Positions 31,975-43,522 of a stretch of DNA of 64,000 bases are shown here, in pieces; position 1 is the stretch's first letter; every line of letters starts with the position of its first letter. The translations under genes and the position numbers were made by a program. Source of the DNA: Bombardia bombarda (Eukaryota; Ascomycota; Sordariomycetes; Sordariales; Lasiosphaeriaceae). The notes under the pieces were generated by a model. It searched no databases. It saw only the letters and a program-made list of their open reading frames with translations, and had not been told where the DNA came from. Location of the stretch: contig JAULSR010000013.1 of NCBI GenBank assembly GCA_030512295.1, positions 237,680-301,679 on the forward strand, given 5' to 3'.

Positions 31975-32471
31975 CAACGACACATCCATCATCCCTTTTG
32001 TGCTCAAGGGCTGTGTGCGCGTGTCAGCCGTCAACGAGGATGGCCAGTCCTTCACTGATGACCTGTGCGCCGGCGACGTGTGGTTCTTCCCAACGGGCGT
32101 GCCGCACAACATCCAAGCCCTGGATGAGGGCGTCGAGTTCCTGCTGATATTTTGACAAGGGCGACTTCAGCGCATACGGCACGTTTCTGGTGTCGGAGTT
32201 ATCTGAACGGAACCCCATCGAGGTCCTGAGCAAGGATCTGGAGGCCGATGTCAGCGCCTTTGACGACCTTCCCCATGGCGAGCTGTACATCTTCAATGGC
32301 ACCCCGGACGAGTGGGCATTCTTCGTGCAGGGAAGCGCGCGAGTCACCGTGTTTGCCGCCCCAGCCCAGAGCAGAACCTTTGATGATGTGCCCAAGGAGA
32401 AACCCATCATTTTGGCGGGGAATAGGAACCTTACGGCACTGGCGGGAAATGGGACGGCATATGCGACATAA
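31975..32471 (+). pseudogene. Decayed bicupin, oxalate-decarboxylase-like
   Basis: Conceptual translation gives 'FVLKGCVRVSAVNEDGQSFTD', 'AGDVWFFPTGVPHNIQ' and 'FLLIF', the second half of the first cupin of oxalate-decarboxylase-type bicupins. A T4 run (32150-32153) then creates an in-frame TGA. In the next frame it continues with 'KGDFSAYGTFLVSEL', '...EVLSKDLEADVSAFDDLPHGELYIF', and after a jump 'ARVTVFAAPAQSRTFD', the start of a second cupin. The metal-binding H-x-H segment of cupin 1 and most of cupin 2 are missing, and the sequence lies only about 250 bases from the SET gene start. Truncation at both ends, a frameshift and an internal deletion make it a dead gene. It belongs to the manganese-dependent oxalate decarboxylase/oxidase-like family. 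Confidence 0.8.
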
Positions 32472-32900
32472 GAAAGATAGGGGTTGTGGGGACTAGAAGG
32501 TAAAGAACTAAGGGATCCACGTTACTGACTGTAGCTAGACACTGAAGACAGTGTACTAGGTAGCATTGACAGTCCCAGGTACCAAGAAAGGTACACTGAT
32601 TTGGTTTAGAGGTTTAGAAATTCTGTTTGTGTAAAGGTATGTTGTCTGCCGATATTTCTTAATAATTAAAGAAGTGAAAGCATCATGTATCATAAGAACA
32701 GTGATGCTGCATATTCCAGTTGTTCTTAGCGGTAGAATGGCTCAATTCCAGATATTCTATCTAAAACCGGGTAGTCCGGCAAGTGCTTTATGCCGAGCAT
32801 ACAACGAATGAACCGCGCAACTTCCTACCTTCCTTTACTAATCCATACCTAGGTACTCAAGCCGCTCTCTTTAGTCCCTCAGATTTCCTTCATGGCCAAT
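32472..32900. other. Intergenic, no gene recognised
   Basis: This lies between the bicupin remnant and the 3' end of the LVIVD protein gene. No feature is seen. Confidence 0.5.
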
Positions 32901-34715
32901 CTAAGTGGTACGCTTAAGGACAAAGGCTCCACGCTCGATGGTGTTGACCAGGATATACCCGCTCTTGAAGAAGGGGTAGTGGCTCCAGGTTCCCACAAAG
33001 TCAACAACGCCGCCCTGGGCATCGTCTTCAGGGTACACATCGAAGAAGGCGGCCTCAGTCACGGAGGCACCGGTGGGCGTGGTGGGCAAGCTGCGGAGGT
33101 CGAGGACGCGGAGACCAGAGCCGTAGTTGCTCTGGTAGGTGAAGCCATCGACGACGAACTGGTTGTGGTCGATACCCGTGGCAGACGAGCGGAAGTAGCC
33201 AGTCTGCCTGGGGGCGGTAAGCGTGCGGATGTCCCAGAAATACGTGATGGGCCTGCCTTGGGCGGCGGGCCCGACTCTGTTCTCCTCGTCGAGCTCGTCA
33301 TCCAAAACAAGGAACTGCTGGTTCATGGGATCGGTGACCCAGCCCTGGTGCGTGTCTGTGCGGCGATGAGCTATTGTCAGTTTATGTACCCATGTATGGA
33401 TGGGAGAGATTTGAGAGGATAGAGAGGAGGAACATACAGCTGGCGCCGGTGTAGCTGGTGCGGGAGATGATGGTGGTCGAGTTCTTGTTGGTCACGTCGT
33501 AGCTGGAACAAAATCACATTGGTCAGTTATCAAAGTGCAGTGAAGCCAGTTCGCTGGTGAACAGATAAGGGTGTACCTACATGGTCAAGGTATCTTCGTT
33601 GTATCCGTAGCAGATGTCTCTGCCGACATATCTGGTGTCTGGACCACGGTAGACCAGGCACTGAGCATCGTGCACATAGCCATCGCCGGCCGCGCAGCCC
33701 AGCGTCTTTGGGTTCTTGGGGTCGACCAGGTCGATGAAGATGAGGCCGGACCGGCAGGTGCTGGTACGTGGCTGCGCACCAACGGCAACGGCGTAGTTCT
33801 TCTCCTCGTTGATGACAACATTGTGTGTACGTCCGTTGGGGAGGCCGTTCCACACGCTTGTCACATCGGCAGTGACCGAGTAGGTGGTGGGAGAGGCGGG
33901 ATTGGCGGTCAAGAGCTATATCATCTTGGTCAGTACCGATACCTAGTAGACATAGTATGCAGAGAGGCAGAAGTAATGACTTACCTTGCTCATGTCAAAG
34001 ACCTGAATGCCATGGTTTACGGCCTCGCTGCCGATGACAATGTAGTTCTTGTAGCCACGGATCTCGCGCCAGATGGACGTGGCGGCACCACTGGCCTGGG
34101 GAAGACGGCCAAGATAGACGAGCTTGCCCGCCGATGTGATTTCGGCAAAGGCAGCACCATCAGCTTGCGCAATGACCACAAACTCGCGGCCAGTTGGGCT
34201 CGTCCAGCCCCAAGACGAGGAACCCTCACCGGTCCTGCTGCCGAGGTTGGCGTGGGAAACAAAGTCGTAGTAGTCGATCTACACAGCATACAGCTTGTTA
34301 GTACCATGCTGTAAAGCAGGTAGAGACTTTATTAGTACATACGTTCTTGCACTTGAACGTCTGCATTGCGTTGCCGGCCACGACGGTGGCGACTCCGTTG
34401 GTGCACGGAACAAAGGCCTGGGCAGAAAACTCTCCGGCGCCGGGCTGACGGTAGCTCTGGTACTGGGACGAGTTCATAGCACCGCTTGCTCGCTGACGGT
34501 CCCATGTTGCCTGAAGCCATTGTGTTAGTCTCATGTCGGAAAGGAAAGAATACACTGATGGTATGTACGTGTTTCTTGGCCATCAACCGCTCATGGATCA
34601 CGCCGCTGTCGTAGAGGGCCGAAGTGGCAGCATCGGGAACCATCTCCTTTGCCGAGACGCCATTCTGGGCGAGCAGCGCCGACAGAGCGACGGCAACCAG
34701 TTGAGGGGTCCTCAT
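32901..34715 (-). CDS. Secreted LVIVD-repeat / choice-of-anchor-B type protein
   Basis: Six exons, 34715-34569, 34510-34343, 34278-33985, 33915-33581, 33502-33438 and 33355-32901, close in frame to 487 residues. Residues 1-22 are a signal peptide ('LVAVALSALLAQNGVSA'). The mature protein has blade-like strands, including 'KNYIVIGSEAVNHGIQVFDMSKLL', 'SGLIFIDLVDPKNPKTLG', 'DTLTIYDVTNKNST', 'SYTHQGWVTDP' and 'SGLRVLDLRSLP'. This pattern is that of LVIVD-type beta-propellers of the choice-of-anchor B family. The many Asn-His and Asp-containing turns ('NGRTHNVVINEEKNYA', 'YVHDAQCLVYRGPD') are conserved in these proteins. Function is unknown; an extracellular or cell-wall location is inferred. No GPI signal or membrane helix is seen at the C-terminus. 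Confidence 0.87.
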
Positions 34716-37027
34716 GATGACAGCGTTTCTGGTTGATCTGGGACTGAAGGCCGAGGTTATCCTATGTTGTCAGGTTCGCTGTCTGGTCTCAGCTTGAACA
34801 GAAAGGGCATTCTCCTGGGATGTCCATGACCCCAGGTCTCTTATATAGATATCATCAGCCGTCCCGTCCTGGCGTGGGGGAAGATGAACGGTTCGGTCCG
34901 CGGTCCTCGGTTCCCCATTCCTCAGGTCACAGCGATGCCAAGGCGGCTGTCGTTTAGAAGAAGCAGGTCCATACTATGTAAAGAGGACTTGGTGCTGACA
35001 TCAAAGTCGAGTTCAGTCGCAGCAGCACTTTGGTAATATCATGATTGTTCTCTACCTGCCTAAAGAAGCAGGCGATTGGAAGCGCCAAGGCGTCCTGGTC
35101 GTGTTTGACGCTCGGCACTTGGCTGCATGCCCCGATTGTCCTACCTTAACTTTAAACGAGGTCTAATGAATCGCACGCCATGTCGCATCGGCATATGGGT
35201 CATGGCGCCAAGGGGCAGATCGATCTCTTGCGCGCTAGACGGCCAGAGGGGCAATGGCCATGTCGGGTGGGATGTGAAGAGCTCAGTTGCTGTTTCCAGG
35301 TTGAACAACACTGCCAAGAGCCGCAATGCAACATGTTTCTCTGGGCGGTCAACAGCTCCGCCTCCAAGTTGCTGAGTCCTACCCCGCGGCCTTGTGATGC
35401 CGAGTCTGGTTACTGGTATCCATGTCATACTTGATGGCGAAAAGGGGCGATGAATTTTCAACAACACGCCCGTTCTTCACTTTGTCCCCAAGCTGGGCTG
35501 TATGGTTATCGAAGATATGGCGTGATATGACACCAGGAAAAACAAGTCGCGGACAAGATTAGAGAATGGCAGTCTGACCATGGAGTTGGAGATAACGTTG
35601 AATTGGGAGCAGAAAGTCCGCCTACTAACCTCCTACACATTGTAAAGGTGGGGCGGGAGGTAATCTGGGCTTATCTGATAAATTGCCTACTAGATTGGTC
35701 GTTAAATTCCCTTTCATCCACCAATCGTCACTTCCAGGCGCTTATTTCGCACTTATCCGACATCTGAGAGGTACATACAGAAAATGGATCGGTCTCGCTG
35801 TTAGGAAGGAGCGGGACGCCGCACAACAAAAAACTATGCACGCAACTACTAGAAGCTTAACATGTACAATGGTTCTGATCGTCCGCCAGTGTAGCACTAC
35901 CTGCTATTCTGAATATGTACAAAGTGCTTAGCATTATGCGCCGAGAGGATGCCAGTTTCTTGTTCAGGCACTGCGGGGCGCGTAATGCCGTTATATCCGA
36001 ATGGATAGAATCCTCCTTCCATGCCAGTTAACATGGGAGACGATCCGAGACATATGAAGGGAGGTGGATGGGTAAGGCAGATACATACTTCTAGGTGCCT
36101 ACTCACTTCCCGAATAATAACACGCTACTGTTACACACTGATATATCTTAAGGAATATCGCATATAATGAACTCCGTGTGTGAGTCAAGTGTCAGAACCA
36201 CCTCTACCTGTTCCGACAGTTGAAGAGGCTCACCTCTAGATAGGTAGGTATGCACCACGGCAAAGTAAGTATCTATTGATCCGTATTCTCTATTCGTGTT
36301 TACGAATGATTCTCAATGACAGTACGACTACTCACAGGAGACTCTTGGTATATTGCTCACTATGATTGCATTAAATTTTCTGTTTGCGGGTGTGCTTAAC
36401 TCCTAATTTGAGTCATGCTAGCAATATTGGAGTTTCGAGTTAGCTTTTCGTGCATCCGATGATGAACCGTCTGGATTAGGCTTGCGTAAGCTTTTAGACT
36501 GGTTCTAGTCCTATTTGTCCAACCTGGATGCTAGTCGGCAACGTTTAATGAGATGAAGTTTTTGCCAATAATTGAGGCTGAGGCTGGAGCAACCCAGCCA
36601 AATTTTGTCCAGTTAGGTATAGTCAAATATCAGTGGTGGTATTTGTGCAGGTTGAATGCATCGAACAGGCAGAAAAAGGAGAAGGCAATTGTGCTAACCG
36701 AATTTGTGGGTACCTTACTGGAGTCGAGAGCTGTCAGCTCGGCTGCCTCAATACACCGCCACAGACTGAACGTGGGTGCAAGGCACTATCACAAGGGTTG
36801 GAGAATTGGACAAACTACAAGTATCTACGGGACACCTTCGGCACAAAAGAAACCCTTGGACTTTCATTATATAATCACGGGTTTGCGCCGGTTTCAAGAT
36901 GCCCCTCGCCCACGTTAGATTTCGAAATCCTCAAGCTTTTCACAGATTAACCCACAAACTGTTACGCCAAGTAATTGCCTACCGCTACAACCTTTCCACG
37001 GGGTTATCTCCAACAACTCGCTTCGCG
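34716..37027. other. Long intergenic region
   Basis: This 2.3-kb region lies between divergently transcribed genes. Frames are short and there is no recognisable RNA or mobile element. A frame running into the HET gene from 36899 adds 43 residues that look unlike a HET N-terminus. Confidence 0.5.
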
Positions 37028-39199
37028 ATGGATTCCACTCTCCCCAAATACACTTACTCCTCCTCTCTTCCCTCCAACTCAATACGCCTTCTTACCCTCA
37101 AGCCGGGTAGCGGGTCAATGCCAATCCGAATTTCGTTCACAAATTACACACTTCTGAGTTACCATGACGCCACCATGTACAAAAAGTCCCGCGGTACCTG
37201 TGCGGGCCCATACGAAGCCGTGAGCTATACCTGGCACCCCGAATCTGGTCCGCAGATGTACTCATCTGTCTTCTACGCCGGCACCGACGGCCATGATGAA
37301 GAAAGCAGCCAGACCATCAGAGCGTCTGAGAACCTCATATCCCTTCTGCATCGGATCCGCCATGCCGACCGCGACAGGGTCCTCTGGATCGACCAGTTGT
37401 GCATCAACCAAGAAGATCACTCGGAAAAAGAGCATCAGATTCCTCTGATGCTCCAAGTCTACCAGCAATGCGAACAGGTTCTCTTCTGGCTTGGCGAGGA
37501 AACTTCATCCACACAACTAGCTTTCGCTATGATTCAGAAGCTTGACAAGATCTTCTACAATCTGACAGAGAAAAAGGAGCCACTGCCATCACCGGCAGCA
37601 ATACAAGTCAGCGACCCCTCGGCGCGTTACAGCTTGCCCATTGCCACGTCGGAAGAATGGCATCCTTTTATGGAGCTTCTAGAACGCAACGTTCTCCAGC
37701 GCTTGTGGATCGTCCAAGAAGTTGTTGTCTCCCCCAAGGTGGAAGTCATTTGTGGCGGCCGTGCCATCCCTTTCGACGAGCTTGGTAATTCAGCTGAGTT
37801 TCTGTATCGCAGCGGCTGGATCACGCCTCTGCAAGAAGCGTATGTTGACGCATATCCTGCGAGATATGCCAGCTTCTCGGGCACCATGTCTACAACATCA
37901 GGCCAAGTGTCTTCGCCACTCCCAAATGTGCTTATGAACACGATTGGCCGCGTAGACTTTGTTGCCAGCCTCCACTCACGTCGTCAGTCTTTCCATTCCG
38001 GAAATTTTGAGAGCCTCGAGCAGCTTCTCGGTTCTCTGCGACGGTGCAAAACATCCCGAGACTTCTTACACGACAAGGTCTATGCGCTGCTTGGATTGGC
38101 GGCCGCTGCGGGCATGGCCCCTTCCAGCACACCAGGCGAGATTCCTGCTGCGCTGCTTCCATCTTATGCAAAACCGTACACAGATGTGTTTAGAGATGTG
38201 ACGCAATTTCTGCTTGAGACTGGGTCACTGGGGATCTTGTCCCACGTCGAGGATGCAAGCCTCCGAACAGAGGGGGCCAAGACATCACTGCCGTCGTGGG
38301 TTCCGAACTTTGAAGTGTTTCAGATTGCGACAATTCTGGGGTTGGGAAGAAATGCTACAGCCAAGGGGTTTGTGGCTGGTGGAAATGAGCAAATAGCTTG
38401 TACCATCGACAACAACGTCCTCCATATCGACGCCTGCAAGCTCGACGAAGTGCTGCAGTTCGGCCCATATTACGGCGACGAGAGCACAACCCAAGCAGAG
38501 TTCCTCGAGGCCAGTGCCCGGCTCGTCGACCTCTTCCAGCCGTACCCCACCGGCGAAGCCATAGTGGACGTCTTCTGGCGGACGCTGATCACGAATACGT
38601 CATCTAACTACGGCGGTCCCGTTGCGGACAGCTGGCGACGGCACTTTATCGGATCCTGCTTACAGGCAGCATCGGAAATCAGGCTGCGGGGAATCCTTCA
38701 AGAACTGGGAGACGACGCCAGCGGGGATGCCTTTACACAGGCCTTGTCAGAGAAGCTATACGCCATCGAAGGTGACCACAGGAGATGGGTGCTCATGGTA
38801 CAAAGTGAGACGTACAACATACCATTGGCACCGTATACCATGAACACCTGGGCGCCGGGGCTGTACAATGTGTTTACACGGGGAATGCGGGAGACGGGGC
38901 GGGCGCCCGACGAGTATCTGGCACAGAACAATGCCTCGCTTTACAGGGATGCGATGCGCCAAAACTGTACCTATAGAAGAGTCTTTACTACCGCTGGGAG
39001 GGGTTATGTTGGTATCGGGCCACGAAGCGTGGAGAGAGGAGATGGTGTGTACTTACTGAAGGGTGCAAAGGTTCCGTTTGTGATGAGAAAGGGAGAGGGG
39101 GGGATGTTAAAGATTGTAGGAGAGTGTTATGTCCACGGTGTCATGTATGGGGAGGAGGTGAAGGATAGAATGGCGTGGGAAAGGGTTACGATTTGCTGA
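37028..39199 (+). CDS. HET-domain protein (heterokaryon incompatibility type)
   Basis: A single exon; 723 residues from the ATG at 37028, chosen because 'IRLLTLKPG' should lie close to the start. HET motifs are intact: 'PYEAVSYTWHP' (residues about 61-71), 'RVLWIDQLCINQEDHSEKEHQIPLMLQVYQQ' (about 117-147) and 'LQRLWIVQEVVVS' downstream. The C-terminus 'TTAGRGYVGIGPRSVERGDGVYLLKGAKVPFVMRK...GECYVHGVMYGE' is the conserved closing module of this class. There is no NACHT, WD or TPR extension. HET proteins trigger programmed cell death on non-self recognition in some fungi, but most are of unknown role. It is not next to a partner such as a HeLo or prion-forming gene. Confidence 0.93.
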   Translation: MDSTLPKYTYSSSLPSNSIRLLTLKPGSGSMPIRISFTNYTLLSYHDATMYKKSRGTCAGPYEAVSYTWHPESGPQMYSSVFYAGTDGHDEESSQTIRASENLISLLHRIRHADRDRVLWIDQLCINQEDHSEKEHQIPLMLQVYQQCEQVLFWLGEETSSTQLAFAMIQKLDKIFYNLTEKKEPLPSPAAIQVSDPSARYSLPIATSEEWHPFMELLERNVLQRLWIVQEVVVSPKVEVICGGRAIPFDELGNSAEFLYRSGWITPLQEAYVDAYPARYASFSGTMSTTSGQVSSPLPNVLMNTIGRVDFVASLHSRRQSFHSGNFESLEQLLGSLRRCKTSRDFLHDKVYALLGLAAAAGMAPSSTPGEIPAALLPSYAKPYTDVFRDVTQFLLETGSLGILSHVEDASLRTEGAKTSLPSWVPNFEVFQIATILGLGRNATAKGFVAGGNEQIACTIDNNVLHIDACKLDEVLQFGPYYGDESTTQAEFLEASARLVDLFQPYPTGEAIVDVFWRTLITNTSSNYGGPVADSWRRHFIGSCLQAASEIRLRGILQELGDDASGDAFTQALSEKLYAIEGDHRRWVLMVQSETYNIPLAPYTMNTWAPGLYNVFTRGMRETGRAPDEYLAQNNASLYRDAMRQNCTYRRVFTTAGRGYVGIGPRSVERGDGVYLLKGAKVPFVMRKGEGGMLKIVGECYVHGVMYGEEVKDRMAWERVTIC

Positions 39200-39437
39200 C
39201 TTTGGCGAGCTGGTGAATTTTCTGGCACAGTAAGGATGATCCAAAGTTCCATGTTCCACTACTAAGTATTGAACTATTCCTATGACGATGCTCCGAAATG
39301 CCCGATATTCCACCAATTCCTCTACCATTCCAGTCCGTATTCCATACACAGACAGACACGTACACAAATGTAAAGAAGAGGCCATCTTGACCCGTTTAAT
39401 CTGCCCTCTGTACCTGAATCCTTAGGGGGTAGGCAAG

Positions 39438-40302
39438 CTAGTAGAAAGAGTAGGACGATCTGCTGCTCCCACTCCTCCTGCTGCCCACCGAGCTAATGCT
39501 TTCACTTGGCGAGATGCTTGGCGCAAACGCGCTACGGCCATCGTCCATCTCCTCCACAACGTCCCATTCGGCGCTGCTGCGACCGGCCACACTGGGCGGC
39601 AGCGGCACGCCTCTTGCCGAGACATAGCTTCTGGCGCTGCTACCAGCATAGCTTGCAGCACGTTGCTGCTTGAAGGTCGAGCCATCCCTCGGCGGGCTGG
39701 GCATGCCGACGCCACTCCCGCCATAGCCAGAGCTGTTGGACCTTACGGGCGCGGCTCTGTAGGTGCTGGTCGAGACCTGGCTTCCAGAAGCTGATGACGC
39801 ATACGACTGAGCGCGCGAGAAGGAAGACTCAGCATACGAGCTGGCAGCCCTCGACGGCGGCGGTGCGCGCACGCCAGTTCCTATGACCGAACCAGCCCTA
39901 GATGATCCGTAGGCCGGGCAGCACTTGGCGTATCCCGACTCGACCAGGACTTGTACGCCAGCGGGAAGTGTCATGTGGCCTGTGCCCTGTGCCATGAGGA
40001 GGACGTCCGACTCAAGCCCTGTGGGCCTTCCGTGGAGGAAGACGATGTTGCGGCAACCTTTGAAGTCAAACTCGCGCTCGTACGACTCGGCCGTGTAGGT
40101 GTGAGGAGAAGAGTGCCGGTCCGATGGAGAGAAGGTGGCAGTAGTATTGGTTGACCACCGACGACGCTGCACGTTAAGATATCTAGGTCAGTATGGACTG
40201 TGACATAAGAATGTGGGCGCGGCCTGAGGTGGTGGAGGATGGATACATGACTGTCTTACGGAGATTACCGATAGTACATACCAGTTCCTGTGTGTCTGCC
40301 AT
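39438..40302 (-). CDS. Ser-rich protein of unknown function
   Basis: Exon 1 (40302-40282) encodes 'MADTQEL' before a GTATGT donor. Exon 2 (40166-39438) follows a GCAG acceptor and gives 249 residues in all. Residues about 8-90 form the only ordered-looking part ('ESYEREFDFKGCRNIVFLHGRPTGLESDVLLMAQGTGHMTLPAGVQVLVESGYAKCCPAYG'). The rest is a disordered Ser/Ala/Gly/Tyr-rich tail with many 'RAxSYA' and 'SS' motifs, ending in an Arg/Ser-rich run 'GSRRSGSSRSSYSFY'. I do not recognise a family. There is no signal peptide or helix. The tail has many potential phosphorylation sites. Confidence 0.65.
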
Positions 40303-42142
40303 TTTTTTGATCAAGGTACAGAGTACCGAATGAGAGCCGTGAAATTGATGATAGTGACTTGATGACGATTGGCGATGATGATTATGTTTGTATCAGAAAG
40401 GTTTGAGGTCCAAATTCCAATGTCTCTTTCTGGAACAAGGTGCCGTATTTAAATCGACCGCGTCTCCCCAATTTACCTGACCCAGGTGAGAGAGCCAGGT
40501 CATCGTTTTATCTTCATGCCCAAACCCAGACACATAGCTAGCGCCTTCCGAGTCTACTCCTGTGCTCGAGCTCGGCAGCTATCAATCATGCATGGGACAG
40601 GGGAGCCATCCTTCCCAGTCGGCGGCTACAACATATTAGCCAAGACCAATGACAATGTGCGTTTTATTTTGGACATCAACAGTATACACGAAATGGGGTT
40701 GGGATCTGGTCAAATGGGGCCCGAAGGTGTGCACGCCCAACACTGGACGAGGGGGCCCACAGGCCAGTCAAGCATGGTTGACGTGTCTGCAACTCTGCAT
40801 TGGCTTCCAGGTTCTTAGACCGGTATTGCTGGCACTGCTGGACACCCCTTGTATAATAATGGTTTGGTGGATCGAAACTCGAGAATCGGGGTGCAATCAT
40901 TGACAGACCACCCCTTGTTTGCAGGTGGCAAGGTGAGGTCTCCCGTGCCGCTTGAAACCGTTAGCTTTTCTAGAAGTGCATGCGCGGCACGCCTTCATTG
41001 GCTCCCATGGTCATGGGTTTTAGTGTAGCGGCAAAAGGTGCATATCCCCTATTGGCCTGTACTGCATACCAAAGTGGGCTCATCCGCCGCTTGTCCGGTT
41101 CAACGCATGGTCAAAAGTCGATTAGATATCCAAACCGTTTATATTGCGGTGAGGCCGTACCATTACCTATTGCTTCCCAACCTTTCCTGTAGTTCTAGCT
41201 ACCATCTGAGGTTGACAGAAGGTGGGCGGATCCCCGAAGGTAAAAAAAAAACACGTTTTGCCCAAGTACCCAAATCCAACTGGTAGATCGAATTGCAATG
41301 ATGGTAGAAAATGAAATCACACTTTAACTGTCATCATCACAACATTGATCTATAATTTAAAACGCGGGTGATACTGGACTAGAGTTAGCCATGCATTGAA
41401 GGGAAACGGTTGTCAGTCGTGGAGGCTGGCTTTGGAACCCCTTCTTTAGATGTGAAGTGTACCATCACTAGAAATTGCATCAAACATAACGATAGGTTTG
41501 GATAGAGTCTTTACACTATTTCTTGTCAATTCAGAACCACTATGATGAATCAACTGTCTTCGGTTACACTTTCAGTTTTTATGACAGACTCGTAAAAAGG
41601 ATTCAAGCACTGTACACAGGGCCACATATCGAGACAGACTTGACTCATAAATTCAATTCACTCTTTCTATCATCATGCGGTTGGCGATACACATCATAAA
41701 AAGCTTCCTCCTCAGCAGTTTCCAGAATGGTCTAGATCATCGTCGATAATTCAGCGCCAAGTACCCACATCTCCTGGATTAAAGGTCAGGGTGTGGAGGG
41801 GCGAGTCAATGATGATGTCATGGATGGATAATGTTAACCCGCTGCGGGATTGGTGTTTGCGGACCTCAATAAATAACCCGTAGACCCGGAAACATGCTCC
41901 ATATAGGGAACCCCCCATGGTACGGTGGAAACTATGACGAAAAAGATAGGGTCATTATAAATCACGATGTGTAATCAGTGAAAATCACGATGGAAATATC
42001 TGGATGTCTTAGTAGCCCAAGCTAGCTTGTGATGTTATTATCTCGTCTAAGCGACACTTTTGCACACATAACGGGCACACATGGCATCGAAGGAAGTCTC
42101 ACAAAACCTCACCCAACACCCCACCCCGCCCAAAACAAGAAG
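40303..42142. other. Long intergenic region
   Basis: No gene is supported. The region is AT-richer between 41280 and 42020. It should contain the promoters of the Ser-rich gene (-) and the old-yellow-enzyme gene (+). Confidence 0.5.
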
Positions 42143-43522
42143 ATGCCATCCTCGATGGCGCCCAATTTCCTGCGTACCGGCCACCCGCACCATGGGCTGG
42201 CCATCCGCACCAATGAAGACACCAAGTCTGCCACAGGCGACCAGGAACACCGCGAGACAATTGTGAATGAGGCGGCTCAGGGCGTGCCCTTCTTTACGCC
42301 AGCACAAAAGCCACCTGCAGGCACGGCCGTCGACCCGCAGCCCGACCAGAAGCCCATCCCCAAGCTCTTCACGCCCCTCACCATCCGCGGCATGACGATG
42401 CAGAATCGCATCATGGTCAGCCCCATGTGCCAGTACAGCGCACATGAAGGCTTCCACACCCTATGGCATATGACACACCTGGGCGGCATCATCCAGAGGG
42501 GACCCGGTCTCACCATGGTCGAAGCTACAGCCGTCCAGCCGCGTGGACGCATCACCCCCGAGGACTCTGGTCTGTGGCTGGATGCGCACGTCGCTGGGCT
42601 TGCGCAACACGTGCAGTTCGCGCACTCCCAAGGCCAAAAGATTGCCATCCAGCTCGCACACGCTGGGCGGAAGGCGTCGACGGTGGCGCCGTGGCTGTCG
42701 GTCGGTGCCGTGGCCACCAGAGCTGTGGGCGGCTGGCCCGACGATGTCATCGCGCCCAGCGCCATCCCCTTCAACGAGGCCCATGCCACCCCGCGCGCGG
42801 CCACGCTCGATGAGATTGCCCAGGTCAAGGCGGACTTTGTGTCGGCGACGCGACGGGCGGTGGCAGCAGGCTTCGACGTCATCGAGCTGCACAACGCCCA
42901 CGGCTACCTGCTGCACGAGTTTCTGTCGCCTGCGACCAACAAACGCAAGGATTGCTACGGCGGCTCGTTTGAGAACAGAGCGCGGCTGAGTCTCGAAATC
43001 GTTGAGGGCATGCGCGCTGTCATGCCCGACGACATGCCGCTCGTGGTGCGCATCAGTGCCACAGACTGGCTCGAGGGCGTCAAGCAGTACGGTCCTGACA
43101 AGAGCTGGACGGTGGAGCAGAGCATCAAGTTTGCCGAGCTGCTGGCCGAGAGGGGCGTTGATCTTCTCGACGTCAGCAGCGGTGGCAACCATCCGCTGCA
43201 GAGGGTCCAGAGTGGCCCGGGCTACCAGGCCCCGTTTGCCAAGGCCATCAAGAAGGTCGTGGGCGACAAGATGCTGGTGGGCACGGTAGGAAGCATTCGC
43301 GATGGGAGATTGGCGGACGAGTTGCTGGTTGGGAAAGACGACATTGAGGACGAGCCGCTGGATCTGGTTGCTGCTGGCAGGATGTTCCAGAAGAATCCAG
43401 GCTTGGTGTGGGCGTGGGCCGACGACTTGGATATTTCCATCTGTAATGCAAACCAAATCGGATGGGGATTTGGTGGGAGGGCGTCGAGGGCACCCACCAA
43501 GAAGTATGTATCAGAGCTATAG
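42143..43522 (+). CDS. NADH:flavin oxidoreductase, old yellow enzyme (YqjM-like)
   Basis: A single exon. From the Met at 42143 it encodes 459 residues; the frame stays open to an ATG at 42029. The FMN-binding TIM barrel starts at 'LFTPLTIRGMTMQNRIMVSPMCQYSA', the class III/YqjM form with Cys in 'PMCQYS'. 'QLAHAGRKAS', 'VIELHNAHGYLLHEFLSPATNKR' with 'YGGSFENRARL', and 'LLDVSSGGNHPLQ' follow in order. 'HNAHGY' carries the His-Asn pair that binds the substrate carbonyl and the Tyr proton donor lies close by. 'GTVGSI' and 'LVAAGRMFQKNP' bind the FMN phosphate. It should reduce activated C=C bonds of enones with NADPH. The first 60-90 residues before the barrel are not conserved. Confidence 0.93.
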   Translation: MPSSMAPNFLRTGHPHHGLAIRTNEDTKSATGDQEHRETIVNEAAQGVPFFTPAQKPPAGTAVDPQPDQKPIPKLFTPLTIRGMTMQNRIMVSPMCQYSAHEGFHTLWHMTHLGGIIQRGPGLTMVEATAVQPRGRITPEDSGLWLDAHVAGLAQHVQFAHSQGQKIAIQLAHAGRKASTVAPWLSVGAVATRAVGGWPDDVIAPSAIPFNEAHATPRAATLDEIAQVKADFVSATRRAVAAGFDVIELHNAHGYLLHEFLSPATNKRKDCYGGSFENRARLSLEIVEGMRAVMPDDMPLVVRISATDWLEGVKQYGPDKSWTVEQSIKFAELLAERGVDLLDVSSGGNHPLQRVQSGPGYQAPFAKAIKKVVGDKMLVGTVGSIRDGRLADELLVGKDDIEDEPLDLVAAGRMFQKNPGLVWAWADDLDISICNANQIGWGFGGRASRAPTKKYVSEL

